The notes under the pieces: model-generated
Databases searched by the model: none
Told to the model about the DNA's origin: nothing
The model's input: only the letters and a program-made list of their open reading frames with translations
Assembly (NCBI RefSeq): GCF_003254645.1
Contig: NZ_PNFD01000001.1
Span: forward strand, 1,116,001 to 1,180,000
Reading direction: 5' to 3'
Length of the DNA stretch: 64,000 nt
Source of the DNA: Microbacterium suaedae
GTDB taxonomy: Bacteria > Actinomycetota > Actinomycetes > Actinomycetales > Microbacteriaceae
Translations under genes and position numbers: made by a program
Part shown: in pieces, positions 1-9,233 of the stretch
Layout of the letters: each line of letters starts with the position of its first letter
Numbering within the stretch: the stretch's first letter is position 1

Positions 1-621
1 CTGCTGCTGAACTACCGCGACCGGGGCGCGGCCTTCTTCCGCTCGGCGTTCTACGCCCCGAGCCTCATCGGCGTCTCCGTCTCGGTCGCGATCGTGTGGC
101 GCGCGATGTTCAACACCGATGGCCCCGTCGACAACACGCTGTCCTTCTTCGGCATCGAGCTCGGCGGCTGGATCGGCATCCCCAGCCTCGTCGTCCCCAT
201 GATGATCCTCCTCGCCGTCTGGCAGTTCGGCGCGACGATGGTGATCTTCCTCGCCGGCCTCAAGCAGGTTCCCCAGGAGCTCTACGAGGCGGCTGAGATG
301 GACGGCGCCGGCGCCCTGCGCCGCTTCAAGACCGTCACGATCCCGATGCTCTCGCCCGTGGTGTTCTTCAACCTGCTGCTCGAGCTCGTCGGCGCCTTCC
401 AGGTCTTCGCCTCGGCGTACATCATCTCCAACGGCACGGGCGGCCCGGCCGGCATGACGAACTTCATCACCCTCTACCTCTACAAGCGCGGCTTCACCGA
501 CACGCAGATGGGCTACGCCTCCGCGATCGCGTGGATCGTCATGATCGTCGTCGCGATCGTCGCCGTCGTCCTGTTCCGCACCCAGAAGTCCTGGGTCCAC
601 TACTCGGGAGATGACCGATGA
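1..621 (+). CDS. Sugar ABC transporter permease (MalF-like), 5' end outside the window
   Basis: Inner-membrane permease of a carbohydrate ABC importer. The reading frame is open from base 1, so the start codon lies upstream of the window and only the C-terminal ~206 residues are seen. They contain several hydrophobic segments and the EAA loop that contacts the ATPase (ELYEAAEMDGAG near base 280, followed by the typical IPMLSP). The stop overlaps the start of the next permease by 4 nt (ATGA), which indicates translational coupling. The solute-binding protein would be expected just upstream. The substrate cannot be read from this fragment. Family assignment is firm. GGATCC, frequent elsewhere in the window, is absent here. 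Confidence 0.93.
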   Translation: MLLNYRDRGAAFFRSAFYAPSLIGVSVSVAIVWRAMFNTDGPVDNTLSFFGIELGGWIGIPSLVVPMMILLAVWQFGATMVIFLAGLKQVPQELYEAAEMDGAGALRRFKTVTIPMLSPVVFFNLLLELVGAFQVFASAYIISNGTGGPAGMTNFITLYLYKRGFTDTQMGYASAIAWIVMIVVAIVAVVLFRTQKSWVHYSGDDR

Positions 622-1508
622 CCTCCACCGCCATCGTCACAACGGGAACCACCCCGCCGCGGAAGAAGATGACGCGCCGCGGCTGGCAGACCGTGATCTG
701 GTTTGTCGTTCTGCTGGCTATCACCGCGATCGTGATCTACCCGCTGATCTGGCTCTTCGCCTCGACGTTCAAGCCCAATGCCGAGTTCGGCCAGAACCAG
801 GGACTTATCCCCTGGGAGCCGACTCTCGCCAACTACACCACCGTGTCCGAAGGCATCGGCGGCGTGCCGATGTGGCGCTTCTTCGCGAACTCCACGATCC
901 TCGCCGTCTCGGCCGTCATCGGCACCGTGATGTCGTCCGCCCTCGCCGCATACGCGTTCGCGCGGATCAAGTTCAAGGGCCTCGGCATTCTGTTCGCCGC
1001 GATGATCGGCACGTTGCTGCTGCCCGTGCACGTCGTGATCATCCCGCAGTACATCTGGTTCAACAAGCTCGGCTTCGTCGATACCTTCGTGCCGCTGATC
1101 CTGCCGAAGTTCCTCGCGACCGAGGCGTTCTTCGTCTTCCTCATGGTGCAGTTCATCCGCAATCTGCCCCGCGATATGGATGAAGCCGCGCGGATCGACG
1201 GCGCCGGCCACGCCCGGATCTTCTGGTCGATCATCGTGCCGCTGATCAAGCCCGCCCTCATCACGAGCGCGATCTTCACGTTCATCTGGACGTGGAACGA
1301 CTTCCTCCCGCCGCTGCTGTACCTCAACAGCCCCGAGAACTACCCGCTCCCGATCGCTCTGCGTCTCTACAACGACCAGACGTCGACGAGCGACTACGGG
1401 GCCACCGTGACCGCGTCGTTCGTCGCCCTGATCCCGGTGCTGCTGTTCTTCATCGTGTTCCAGCGCTTCCTGGTCAATGGCGTCGCGACGCAGGGCCTGA
1501 AGGGCTGA
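618..1508 (+). CDS. Sugar ABC transporter permease (MalG-like)
   Basis: Second permease of the same CUT1-type importer, 296 aa, the usual length. An N-terminal cytoplasmic stretch rich in Lys/Arg precedes the first membrane segment (about residues 20-45), and six hydrophobic segments follow. The EAA loop reads DMDEAARIDGAGHARIFWSIIVPLIKP, of which the core EAARIDGAG is diagnostic. The C-terminus (FQRFLVNGVATQGLKG) is the standard end of MalG-family proteins. The start ATG at 618 overlaps the upstream stop. The cognate ATPase is not in the window; CUT1 systems of actinobacteria often share one MsiK-type ATPase encoded elsewhere. Confidence 0.95.
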   Translation: MTSTAIVTTGTTPPRKKMTRRGWQTVIWFVVLLAITAIVIYPLIWLFASTFKPNAEFGQNQGLIPWEPTLANYTTVSEGIGGVPMWRFFANSTILAVSAVIGTVMSSALAAYAFARIKFKGLGILFAAMIGTLLLPVHVVIIPQYIWFNKLGFVDTFVPLILPKFLATEAFFVFLMVQFIRNLPRDMDEAARIDGAGHARIFWSIIVPLIKPALITSAIFTFIWTWNDFLPPLLYLNSPENYPLPIALRLYNDQTSTSDYGATVTASFVALIPVLLFFIVFQRFLVNGVATQGLKG

Positions 1509-1510
1509 CC

Positions 1511-2182
1511 GTGGGCAGGGCGGAACGCGCCGCGCGCCGCGCGGCGGCCTCGGGTTCCGGGCCGACGCGCGATGCGCCGGCGCGGAACCCCGGGGCGACG
1601 GGCGCGTTCGCCCTGTTCGGCGAAGCGCTCCTCGTGGGGATCCTCGTCACCGCGGCGGGCCTGCTCGTCGTGACGCTCCCCGCAGCTCTGGCCGCCGGGA
1701 TCCGCCACCTGCGCCGCTTCGTGCGCGGCGACGGATCCCCGCTCGAGGCGTTCTGGCGCGATCTGCTGCGCGCGCTGCCGACCGGACTGATCGTCGGCGT
1801 CGCGGCCGCGGCGATCGCCGGGATCCTCGCGCTCGACATCGCGCTCGCGGGATCCGGCGCCCTGCCCGGCGGCGGCGCGATCGCCGCGGCGGGCTGGCTC
1901 GTCGCGGGCCTCGCCGGCGGCGCGCTGCTGCTCGCGTGCGCGTCGTGGGATCCGGACGCCGGCTGGTCGGGCGCGCTCCGCGCGATCCCCGGCGCCGTGT
2001 CGGCGGATCCGGCCGGCGCGATCTACCACGTCGTCGCGGCGGCCTTCGTCGGCCTCGCGGCGTGGATGCTGATCCCGCTCACGATCCCCGCGCTCGGCTG
2101 CGCCGCCCTCGCGGCGGTGGCCGTCCCGGCCCGCGCCCGATCGGGTCGCCAGAAAACGTCAGTAGACCGCCACCCGCACTAG
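1511..2182 (+). CDS. DUF624/YesL-like membrane protein
   Basis: Predicted 223-aa membrane protein with four to five hydrophobic segments (for example about residues 35-60, 90-115, 125-150 and 180-205). Size, topology and position directly after sugar ABC permeases match the DUF624 (YesL) family, whose role in sugar uptake is not established. I chose the GTG at 1511, two bases after the permease stop, with GAAGGG upstream. The last dozen or so residues (after SGRQKTS) and the stop codon are encoded by a 57-nt palindromic repeat at 2143-2199, so the element has supplied a new C-terminus. Family call is moderate because no diagnostic motif is visible. Confidence 0.6.
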   Translation: MGRAERAARRAAASGSGPTRDAPARNPGATGAFALFGEALLVGILVTAAGLLVVTLPAALAAGIRHLRRFVRGDGSPLEAFWRDLLRALPTGLIVGVAAAAIAGILALDIALAGSGALPGGGAIAAAGWLVAGLAGGALLLACASWDPDAGWSGALRAIPGAVSADPAGAIYHVVAAAFVGLAAWMLIPLTIPALGCAALAAVAVPARARSGRQKTSVDRHPH

Positions 2183-2199
2183 CGATTCGTGGCGACCCA
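2143..2199. repeat. 57-nt palindromic element, family A copy 1
   Basis: Begins GGGTCGCCAGAAAACG and ends TTCGTGGCGACCC, so the terminal 9-10 bases are an exact inverted repeat and the inner arm is imperfect. It overlaps the 3' end of the DUF624-like gene and encodes its last residues. It has the same length as three other copies (2230, 14634, 14707) and the same orientation as copy 2, with which it shares GCACTAGCGATT in the right half. Confidence 0.85.
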
Positions 2200-2229
2200 G
2201 TTCTGCGCGCACGGTGCTGCGCGCACGAA

Positions 2230-2286
2230 GGGTCGCCAAAAAAGTACAACGAGGGCCGGGGCGCACTAGCGATTTCTGGCGACCCA
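2230..2286. repeat. 57-nt palindromic element, family A copy 2
   Basis: Begins GGGTCGCCAAAAAAG and ends GATTTCTGGCGACCC, 30 nt after copy 1 and 20 nt before the GH42 start codon. The left inner arm has decayed, so only the outer ~13 bases still pair. It is likely to be transcribed in the 5' leader of the GH42 mRNA or to overlap its promoter. Confidence 0.85.
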
Positions 2287-2306
2287 ATCTCGATCGAGGA
2301 GACCCC

Positions 2307-4337
2307 ATGCTGTATGGAGCCGACTACAACCCCGACCAGTGGCCCGAGGACGTCTGGCCCGAGGACGTCGCGCTCATGCGAGAGGCCGGCGTCACGACCG
2401 TGAGCCTCGGGATCTTCTCGTGGTCGCGCCTCCAGCCCTCCGCCGACACGTGGGACTTCGCCTGGCTCGACCGCATCATCGATCTGCTGCATTCCGGCGG
2501 GATCGGCGTGAACCTCGCCACCGCGACCGCCTCCGCGCCGCCGTGGATGACGACCGCGCACCCCGACATCCTCGCGGCGGATGAGAACGGATCCCCGTAC
2601 TGGCACGGATCCCGACAGCACCACTCCCCTGCGTCGCCCACGTGGCGCCGGCTCGCCGTCGAGCTCGTGCGCCGCCTCGCCGAGCGCTACGGCGACCACC
2701 CGGGCGTCGTCATGTGGCACGTCGACAACGAGCTCGGCTGCCACCTGAACGAGGACTTCTCCGACGCCGCGCGCGACGCGTTCCGCGTCTGGCTCGAGAA
2801 GCGCTACGGATCGGTCGACGCCCTCAACGACGCCTGGGGCACCGCGTTCTGGTCGCAGCGATACGGATCCCTCGACGAGGTGTTCCCGCCGCGGAACGCC
2901 CCCTTCATCCGCAACCCCTCACAGGTGCTCGATTACAAGCGCTTCATGTCCGACACGTGGCTCGACGTCTTCCTCGACCAGAAGCGGATCATCCGCGAGG
3001 CGGGTGCGACACAGCCCATCTCGACGAACATGATGGGTGCGTTCCCGCCCGCCGACTACGCCTCGTGGGCGCCGCACATCGACGTCATCACCGACGATTG
3101 CTACCCCGATCCCCTGGATCCGCAGCGCCGGTTCACGACCGCGTTCCAGCGCGATCTCGTGCGCTCGCTCAAGCGCGGCACGCCGTGGATCCTCATGGAG
3201 CAGGCGACCGATGCCGTCAACTGGCGCCCGTCGAATCCGTCGAAGATGCCCGGTCAGCTCGCCGCTGAGACCGCCCAGTCGATCGGCCGCGGCGCCGACG
3301 GGATCATGTTCTTCCAGTGGCGGCAGTCGCGCGCGGGCGCCGAGAAGTTCCACTCGGCGATGGTGCCGCAGGCCGGAAGGCGCACCCGCACCTGGAAGGA
3401 GACCGTCGCTCTCGGCGAGCGGCTCTCGGCGCTGCCGGAGCTCCCGACGCCCGCGGACGATGCACCCGTCGCGCTCGTGTTCGACTGGGAGAACTGGTGG
3501 GCCGTCGAGGGCGAGGGCCACCCGACGCGACTCGACTACCTGCAGCTCGTGCGCGACTGGCACGCGGCGCTCGTACGTCGCGGCGTCATGGTCGACATCG
3601 TTCCGCCAGAGAAGGTCGACTCTCGCTACCGCCTCGCGATCGCGCCGTTCCTGTACCTGCTGCGCTCCGCCGGGGCCGCGGCGCTGACGTCGTTCGTCGA
3701 CGCGGGCGGCGTGCTCGCCGCCGGGCCGTTCACCGACATCGTCGACGACAACGACCGCTTCCGCGACGGCGGATTCCTCACGCAGCTCGGGCCCACACTC
3801 GGCGTCGCGTTCGAGGACTTCCGCGCCCTCGTCCCGCCGGCGCGCGAGGTCGTCGCCGAGCGCGCGGGCGAGGAGGGATCCGCGTCCGCCGCACGCAACG
3901 ACCCGCGCGCGCACGTCGCCTTCGACGGCCGGCTCCGCGGATCCGGCACCGTCGTCGCGGAGGCCGTCTGGGCCGACGACGCCGAGGCCGTCGCGACGTT
4001 CACGGCCGGGCCGTCCGAGGGGCGGCCCGCGATCACGCGCCGCGCGCACGGATCCGGAGCCGCCTGGTACCTCGCGACGATGCCCGCGCCCGACTCGCTC
4101 GACGGCGTTCTGGGGGCGCTGCTCGACGACGCCGGCGTCGCGGGCGAGGTCGGCGAGATCCCCGCGGATGTCGAGGTCGCCCGGCGCGGCGAACTGCTGA
4201 CGATCATCAACCACGGCACGGAGCCCGCGACGGTGACGGCGCCGGGAGCCCTCCTCGAGTCGGGCGAGCCTTTCGGCACCCGCTCCCTGGATCCGCAGGG
4301 CTTCGTCTTCGCGCTCGCGCCGCGGGAGGGCGCGTGA
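2307..4337 (+). CDS. Beta-galactosidase, glycoside hydrolase family 42
   Basis: Retaining beta-galactosidase acting on small imported galactosides in the cytoplasm; no signal peptide. 676 aa, the normal GH42 length. The N-terminus GADYNPDQWP is the family hallmark. Acid/base Glu142 lies in WHVDNELGCH and nucleophile Glu298 in ILMEQATD. A trimerisation-type domain follows at about residues 390-590 (ALVFDWENWW) and then a small C-terminal beta domain. The in-frame ORF reaches further upstream, but ATG at 2307 has a GAGGAG ribosome site and begins directly before the conserved YGADYNP. The stop overlaps the next gene's GTG by 4 nt. Confidence 0.97.
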   Translation: MLYGADYNPDQWPEDVWPEDVALMREAGVTTVSLGIFSWSRLQPSADTWDFAWLDRIIDLLHSGGIGVNLATATASAPPWMTTAHPDILAADENGSPYWHGSRQHHSPASPTWRRLAVELVRRLAERYGDHPGVVMWHVDNELGCHLNEDFSDAARDAFRVWLEKRYGSVDALNDAWGTAFWSQRYGSLDEVFPPRNAPFIRNPSQVLDYKRFMSDTWLDVFLDQKRIIREAGATQPISTNMMGAFPPADYASWAPHIDVITDDCYPDPLDPQRRFTTAFQRDLVRSLKRGTPWILMEQATDAVNWRPSNPSKMPGQLAAETAQSIGRGADGIMFFQWRQSRAGAEKFHSAMVPQAGRRTRTWKETVALGERLSALPELPTPADDAPVALVFDWENWWAVEGEGHPTRLDYLQLVRDWHAALVRRGVMVDIVPPEKVDSRYRLAIAPFLYLLRSAGAAALTSFVDAGGVLAAGPFTDIVDDNDRFRDGGFLTQLGPTLGVAFEDFRALVPPAREVVAERAGEEGSASAARNDPRAHVAFDGRLRGSGTVVAEAVWADDAEAVATFTAGPSEGRPAITRRAHGSGAAWYLATMPAPDSLDGVLGALLDDAGVAGEVGEIPADVEVARRGELLTIINHGTEPATVTAPGALLESGEPFGTRSLDPQGFVFALAPREGA

Positions 4338-5302
4338 GCGCCGCGTTCGATCTCGTCCGCGCGCACGTGGCGGAGGGCCGCCTACCCGCGGCCGTGCTCG
4401 GTGTCGCGACGGCAGACGGCGTCGTCGACCTCGACGCGTGGGGCGGGACGGACGGCCGCGCCGCCCGCACGGACGATCATTTCCGGCTCTTCTCGATCAC
4501 GAAGCCGCTCGTCGGCCTCGCCGCCGCGCGGGCCGTCGAGCGCGGGCTCCTCACACCCCTCACGCGCCTGACCGAGGCCGTACCCGAGTTCGGCGCGGGG
4601 CGCGACGACGTCGCCGAGCTGCGCCACCTCGTCAGCCACACCTCCGGCATCATCGAGCCGCCTCTCGACGCTCCCGCGGGTCTCGCGGCGGCGCTGCGGA
4701 CGCCCGGGCGCGACTTCGCGGCCGGATCCGCCTCCCGCTACTCCTCCGTGGCGTTCGAGGGCGTCGCCGAACTCATCCGGCACGCGACGGGCCGCTCCTG
4801 GGAAGACGAGGTCGCGGATCTCGCCCGCGCGGCGGGCGCCGACGGGCTGACGCTCGACGAGGCCGCGGATCCGCACCCCGTCGTCGACGCAGCCGAACAG
4901 GGCCTCGACATCGACCGCCTCGCGGCGCTCCGGCACCCCGGCGCGGGGCTGCTCGGCCGCGCCGAGGATCTGCTCCGGATCGGCTCGGCGCTCCTCCGCG
5001 ACGGCGGCAACATCGTGCGCCCCGCGACGTTGCAGATGATGCGCCGACCGCTCACGGGCGACATCCCGCGCCTCGATCCGTACCCCGCCGAGCGCGGCCA
5101 GGACTGGGGCTTCGCCTGGAACCTGCGCACGCGCGCGCCCGGCCTCATCGACCGCGATGTGTACGGCCACGGCGGCTGGTCGGGGACGGAGTTCTGGATC
5201 CACCCGACGGCCGGGATCGCGTGGGTCCTGCTGACGAATCGGGCCGTACGGCCGGGCGTCGACCTCGACGCGATCGCCAACGCCATCGTGTCGGGGGCGT
5301 AG
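4334..5302 (+). CDS. Serine hydrolase of the beta-lactamase/esterase EstB type
   Basis: 322-aa cytoplasmic protein of the beta-lactamase-related (pfam00144) superfamily. The SxxK motif is S54-I-T-K57, the second motif is Y136-S-S, and the third is H279-G-G in HGGWSGTEF, which suits an esterase or D-aminopeptidase rather than a true beta-lactamase. No signal peptide is visible. The GTG start overlaps the GH42 stop (GTGA), so the gene is translationally coupled to the galactosidase. In sugar loci such proteins may remove acyl groups from imported oligosaccharides; that role is inferred from context only. It converges on the GH38 gene with only three bases between stops. Confidence 0.85.
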   Translation: MSAAFDLVRAHVAEGRLPAAVLGVATADGVVDLDAWGGTDGRAARTDDHFRLFSITKPLVGLAAARAVERGLLTPLTRLTEAVPEFGAGRDDVAELRHLVSHTSGIIEPPLDAPAGLAAALRTPGRDFAAGSASRYSSVAFEGVAELIRHATGRSWEDEVADLARAAGADGLTLDEAADPHPVVDAAEQGLDIDRLAALRHPGAGLLGRAEDLLRIGSALLRDGGNIVRPATLQMMRRPLTGDIPRLDPYPAERGQDWGFAWNLRTRAPGLIDRDVYGHGGWSGTEFWIHPTAGIAWVLLTNRAVRPGVDLDAIANAIVSGA

Positions 5303-5305
5303 GGC

Positions 5306-8300
5306 TCACCCGCCCGTCGCGACGCGGAGCGTCAGCACCTCGAAGGGCCGCAGCGCGACGTCGGCCCCGCTCTCGTCGGCCCCGACGAGCGCCCCGGTGC
5401 CGTCGGCGAGCGGATCCTCGACGAGGTCGCACTCCCTCACCGACGCGGCGTCGAATCCCCAGACGAGTCGCGCCGAGGTGCGCGCGCCGCGATGCTCGTG
5501 CACGCGCACGATGACGTCGCCGGACCGGTCGGCCGCGAGCTTGACCGCCGAGACGATCGCCGAGGTGTCGCCGGTGGTGCGAACGAGGGCCTCGGGCACG
5601 GATCCGCCGACGAGCTCGCGCAGCGGCGCGCCCACCCGCATCCCCCACGCGGCTGCATCGACGGTCGTCGCCGCCGGCGCGATCACGGAGACGAACTCGT
5701 GCTCGCCCTGATCGGCGCCGGGATCCGGGAAGGTCGGCGCCCGCAGCAGCGATTGCCGGATCGTCGTGATCACGCGCCCGTCGACGCTCGCGCGACGCGC
5801 GTCGTGGCCGTACATGCCGTCATTGACGATGGCGGCGCCGAATCCGGGCTCGCCGACGTGCACCCAGCGATGCGCGCACGACTCGTCCTGCGCCGCATCC
5901 CACGGCGTGTTGTCGTGCAGCGCGCGCCGCACGTGGCCGAACTGCGTCTCGAACGCGGCGTCGTGCGCGTGCACGTCGAGCGGGAAGGCGATCTTCAGCA
6001 GCCGTCGCCGCTCGCGCCAGCAGACGGTCGTGCGGATCCGCACGGCACCGCCCGTGGGATCCAGCGATATCCGCTGGCTGATGCGGCTGTCGCCGTGGAC
6101 GAGATCGACGACGACCGTGTCGCCCTCGCGTCGCGCGGCGCCCGTCAGGGTCGTCGTCGCGAGGCGGTACGAACGGTCGAGATCCCACGCGTCCCAGCGC
6201 GCAGGCGCATCGACGTGCACCTGTAGGATCCCGGCCGGGTGGCCGGGCGCGAGGAGGTCGCGTCCGGAGCGACGGTCGACGATGCTCGTGATCGCGCCGC
6301 CGGCCGCGATCCGCACGTCGAGGGTGTCGGAGGTGAGGCGGAAGCCGTCGGATCCAGCCGATACGTCGACGTCGGCGCCTGCCGTGGGGACGCCGCCGGC
6401 GAGCGCAGGCACGCCCGCGTGGGCGACGGGCGCGGGGTTCACGGTGATCCGCTGCTCGCCCTCGCCCGTGAGAGCCCGCAGCGCGTCGCGGATGATCCGC
6501 TCGAGCGCCTCGGCGACGCGCGCGTGCGCGCGCTCGGCCTCACGATGCACCCACGCGATCGCGCTGCCGGGGAGGATGTCGTGGAACTGCAGGAGCAGAA
6601 CCTCGCGCCACAGCTCGTCGAGATCATCGTGCGGATACGCCGCGCCCGCGCGCAGCGCGGCCGCCGCGCACCACAGCTCGGCCTCGACGAGGAGGCTCTC
6701 GCAGCGCCGGTTTCCGCGCTTGGTGCGCGACTGCGAGCTGAGGGTGCCGCGGTGGAACTGCAGGTGCATTTCGCCCGACCAGACGGGAGCATCGCGGTAC
6801 TCGGCTTCGGCGGCCACGAAGAAGTCGCGCGGCGTGCCGATCTCGACCCGCGGGGATCCCTCGAGGTCGGCCTGCAGCCGCGCCGCCTCGGTCATCTCGC
6901 GCGTCGGACCGCCGCCGCCGTCGCCGTATCCGTACGGCATGAGCGACATCGTCGCGCCGCCGTGGTCGGCGAATTCGCGCACGCTGCGGGCAAGCTCGAC
7001 GGGGCGCATATCGCCCGAGTAGGTGTTGTTCGGCGGGAAGTGCGTGAAGATCTGCGTGCCGTCGATGCCCTCCCAGCGGAACGAGTGGTGGGGCATCTTC
7101 GTCGTGTCGTTCCAGCACATCTTCTGCGTGAAGAACCACCGGATCCCGGCGCGGCGGAGGATCTGCGGAAGCGCGCCCGGATAGCCGAACGAGTCGGGCA
7201 GCCACCCCACCTCGCTGCGCACGCCGAACTCGTCCTGGAAGAACCGCGTCCCGTACAGCAGCTGGCGGGCGAGCGACTCCCCCGACGGCATGTTCACGTC
7301 GGACTCGACCCACATCCCGCCGACGGGCACAAACCGTCCCTCGGCGACGCGCGCGCGGATCCGTTCGAACAGCTCGGGATCGGCCTCCTTCACCCACGCG
7401 AAGTGCTGCGCGGACGAGCTGACGAAGACGAGCTCCGGGTCATCATCCATGTGTGCGAGGACGTTCGCATAGGTGCGCGTGACCTTGCGCACCGTCTCAC
7501 GGCTCGGCCAGAGCCACGCCGAGTCGATGTGCGCGTGCCCCGTCGCGGTGATCCGGTGCGCGGATCCCACGGCGGGCGAGGCGAGGACCGGCGCGAGGAT
7601 CTCGCGAGCGGCCGCCGCCGCGGATCCGGGCGCGTCGGGATCGATCGCGTACAGCGCGCGTTCGAGGGCGTCGAGGATCTGCGCACGGCGCGGATCCGAC
7701 TCGGCCAGCTCACCAGCGAGCCCGCGCAGAACCGTCGCCTCGCGCAGCAGCCGCTCGGTCTCGGCATCGATCGATCGCAGCTCAACCGCGCCGAGCCGGT
7801 AGAGCGGCCCGTCTCCGGCCGTCGCGGGGTCGCCGGCGGGCGTCGCCGCGAAGGCGAGCGGGCTTCCGAAGTCGTCGCCGCCCGAGAGATCGGGGTTCGA
7901 CGCCGCCTCGACGAAGAACTCGAACGCCTCGCCGGGGGCTGCGACGATCGGCACGTGGTGGTTTCGGGGTTCGAGGCCCTTGACCGCGGTGCCGTCGGGC
8001 CGGCGCACGAGCCCCTCGCACTGGAAGCCCGGCTTCGCGCCGTTGAAGCCCAGATCGATCGACGCCTCGACGCGCGCCGCGCCCGCCCAGCTCTCCGGCA
8101 CGGATCCGCGCACCCGCAGCCACGTCGTGCCCCACGGCGCGCCCCACGCATCGCCCGGCGCGGCGGGAGCGAACTCGGCGTCCCGCCGCATCCGGTCGAA
8201 CGCGATGGGCTCGCCCGGTACCTCCCACGCCGCGATCTCGAGCGGAACGCGTTCGGCGACGACGCCCCGCGGCAGAAACTCCGCGAGGAATCGGTCGATA

Positions 8301-8332
8301 CGGTCGAGCGCGAGACGCGGCGCGTGGTGCAC
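5306..8332 (-). CDS. Alpha-mannosidase, glycoside hydrolase family 38
   Basis: 1008-aa cytoplasmic alpha-mannosidase of the bacterial GH38 type. Residues 266-276 (GHAHIDSAWLWP) provide zinc ligands, and nucleophile Asp380 is in GWLPDSFGYPG. The middle of the protein has the helical domain, and a long C-terminal beta domain starts near residue 640. Start is GTG at 8332, one base after the stop of the upstream permease on the same strand. That spacing puts the mannosidase last in the ABC operon read from about 11450 down to 5306, suggesting the importer carries mannose-containing as well as galactose-containing oligosaccharides. Confidence 0.95.
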   Translation of the reverse strand: MHHAPRLALDRIDRFLAEFLPRGVVAERVPLEIAAWEVPGEPIAFDRMRRDAEFAPAAPGDAWGAPWGTTWLRVRGSVPESWAGAARVEASIDLGFNGAKPGFQCEGLVRRPDGTAVKGLEPRNHHVPIVAAPGEAFEFFVEAASNPDLSGGDDFGSPLAFAATPAGDPATAGDGPLYRLGAVELRSIDAETERLLREATVLRGLAGELAESDPRRAQILDALERALYAIDPDAPGSAAAAAREILAPVLASPAVGSAHRITATGHAHIDSAWLWPSRETVRKVTRTYANVLAHMDDDPELVFVSSSAQHFAWVKEADPELFERIRARVAEGRFVPVGGMWVESDVNMPSGESLARQLLYGTRFFQDEFGVRSEVGWLPDSFGYPGALPQILRRAGIRWFFTQKMCWNDTTKMPHHSFRWEGIDGTQIFTHFPPNNTYSGDMRPVELARSVREFADHGGATMSLMPYGYGDGGGGPTREMTEAARLQADLEGSPRVEIGTPRDFFVAAEAEYRDAPVWSGEMHLQFHRGTLSSQSRTKRGNRRCESLLVEAELWCAAAALRAGAAYPHDDLDELWREVLLLQFHDILPGSAIAWVHREAERAHARVAEALERIIRDALRALTGEGEQRITVNPAPVAHAGVPALAGGVPTAGADVDVSAGSDGFRLTSDTLDVRIAAGGAITSIVDRRSGRDLLAPGHPAGILQVHVDAPARWDAWDLDRSYRLATTTLTGAARREGDTVVVDLVHGDSRISQRISLDPTGGAVRIRTTVCWRERRRLLKIAFPLDVHAHDAAFETQFGHVRRALHDNTPWDAAQDESCAHRWVHVGEPGFGAAIVNDGMYGHDARRASVDGRVITTIRQSLLRAPTFPDPGADQGEHEFVSVIAPAATTVDAAAWGMRVGAPLRELVGGSVPEALVRTTGDTSAIVSAVKLAADRSGDVIVRVHEHRGARTSARLVWGFDAASVRECDLVEDPLADGTGALVGADESGADVALRPFEVLTLRVATGG

Positions 8333-8333
8333 G

Positions 8334-9233
8334 TCAGTCCTTCAATCCGGCGTTGATGTTCGACGAGGTGATGTACCGCTGGAAGACCAGGTACAGCGCG
8401 ACGAGCGGGATCATCGAGAGAACCGACGCCGAGAGCAGGATGCTCCATTCGATGTTCTCGGCGCCGACGAGCGACCGCAGCGCGATCTGCAGGGTGTAGT
8501 TCTGCGGATCCCCCAGCACGATCAGCGGCAGGATGTAGTCGTTCCAGCGCCACTGGAACGACACGATCGCGAGGGTGAGCATGATGGGTCGGGCCAGCGG
8601 CATCATGATCCGGAAGAAGATCCCGTACTCGCTCGCGCCGTCGATGCGCGCCGCCTGCAGCAGCTCGTCGGGTACCGAGACGAAGAACTGCCGGAACATG
8701 AACACGCCCGTCGGCGTGACGATCGTCGGGATGATGACGCCGAGGAGCGAGTTGTAGAGCCCGAGATCACGGATCACGATGAACAGCGGGTTCAGGATCA
8801 CCTCGCCCGGGAGCATCGTCATCGACAGGATGCACAGGCCGAGAACGTTGAGCCACGGATTGCGGTACTTCGCGAGGGCGTACCCCGTCGTCGCGCAGAG
8901 GAACACGGTCACGACGGTCGACACGGTCGCGACGATCGCGCTGTTGGCGAGGTAGCGGAAGAAGTCGAGCCGCTCGAACGCCTGCGAATATCCGTCGAGG
9001 GTCCACTCGCGCGGCAGGAACGACAGCGGGTAGCTGAACAGCTCGCTGCCCGGCTTGAACGACGACAGCAGGAACCACAGCAAGGGGAACGCCATGAGCA
9101 CGGCGAGCACCCAGAGGAAGGTCGTCGGCATCACCGCGCGGCGCCAGCGCCCCGTGGCGCGTCGGCGCGGCCGCGATCCGCCTCCCGGCACCGTGACGGC
9201 GTATGTGCTCTTCGTCGGCGGGGCGATCACCAT
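8334..9233 (-). CDS. Sugar ABC transporter permease (MalG-like)
   Basis: 299-aa CUT1 permease with an Arg-rich N-terminal cytoplasmic stretch and six hydrophobic segments. The EAA loop is modified to ELLQAARIDGASEYGIF followed by RIMMPLARP. The C-terminus YITSSNINAGLKD is typical. ATG at 9233 overlaps the upstream permease's end by 7 nt. It is the second permease of the importer whose binding protein is at 10186-11448. No ATPase is encoded nearby, so a shared MsiK-like ATPase is likely. Confidence 0.95.
   Translation of the reverse strand: MVIAPPTKSTYAVTVPGGGSRPRRRATGRWRRAVMPTTFLWVLAVLMAFPLLWFLLSSFKPGSELFSYPLSFLPREWTLDGYSQAFERLDFFRYLANSAIVATVSTVVTVFLCATTGYALAKYRNPWLNVLGLCILSMTMLPGEVILNPLFIVIRDLGLYNSLLGVIIPTIVTPTGVFMFRQFFVSVPDELLQAARIDGASEYGIFFRIMMPLARPIMLTLAIVSFQWRWNDYILPLIVLGDPQNYTLQIALRSLVGAENIEWSILLSASVLSMIPLVALYLVFQRYITSSNINAGLKD

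Noticed and set aside
2919..4214. A 431-codon frame antisense to the GH42 gene
   Set aside because: Composition is typical of an antisense shadow and no family motif is present; GH42 on the other strand is certain.
4334..5302. Antibiotic-resistance beta-lactamase
   Set aside because: There is no signal peptide, the third motif is HGG rather than KTG, and the gene is coupled to a galactosidase, so an esterase-type serine hydrolase is more likely.
6239..8356. A 705-codon open frame on the plus strand opposite the GH38 gene
   Set aside because: It is a shadow of the GH38 coding strand in GC-rich DNA: Arg/Ala-rich, no recognisable domain, while the opposite frame is a complete glycosidase with catalytic motifs.
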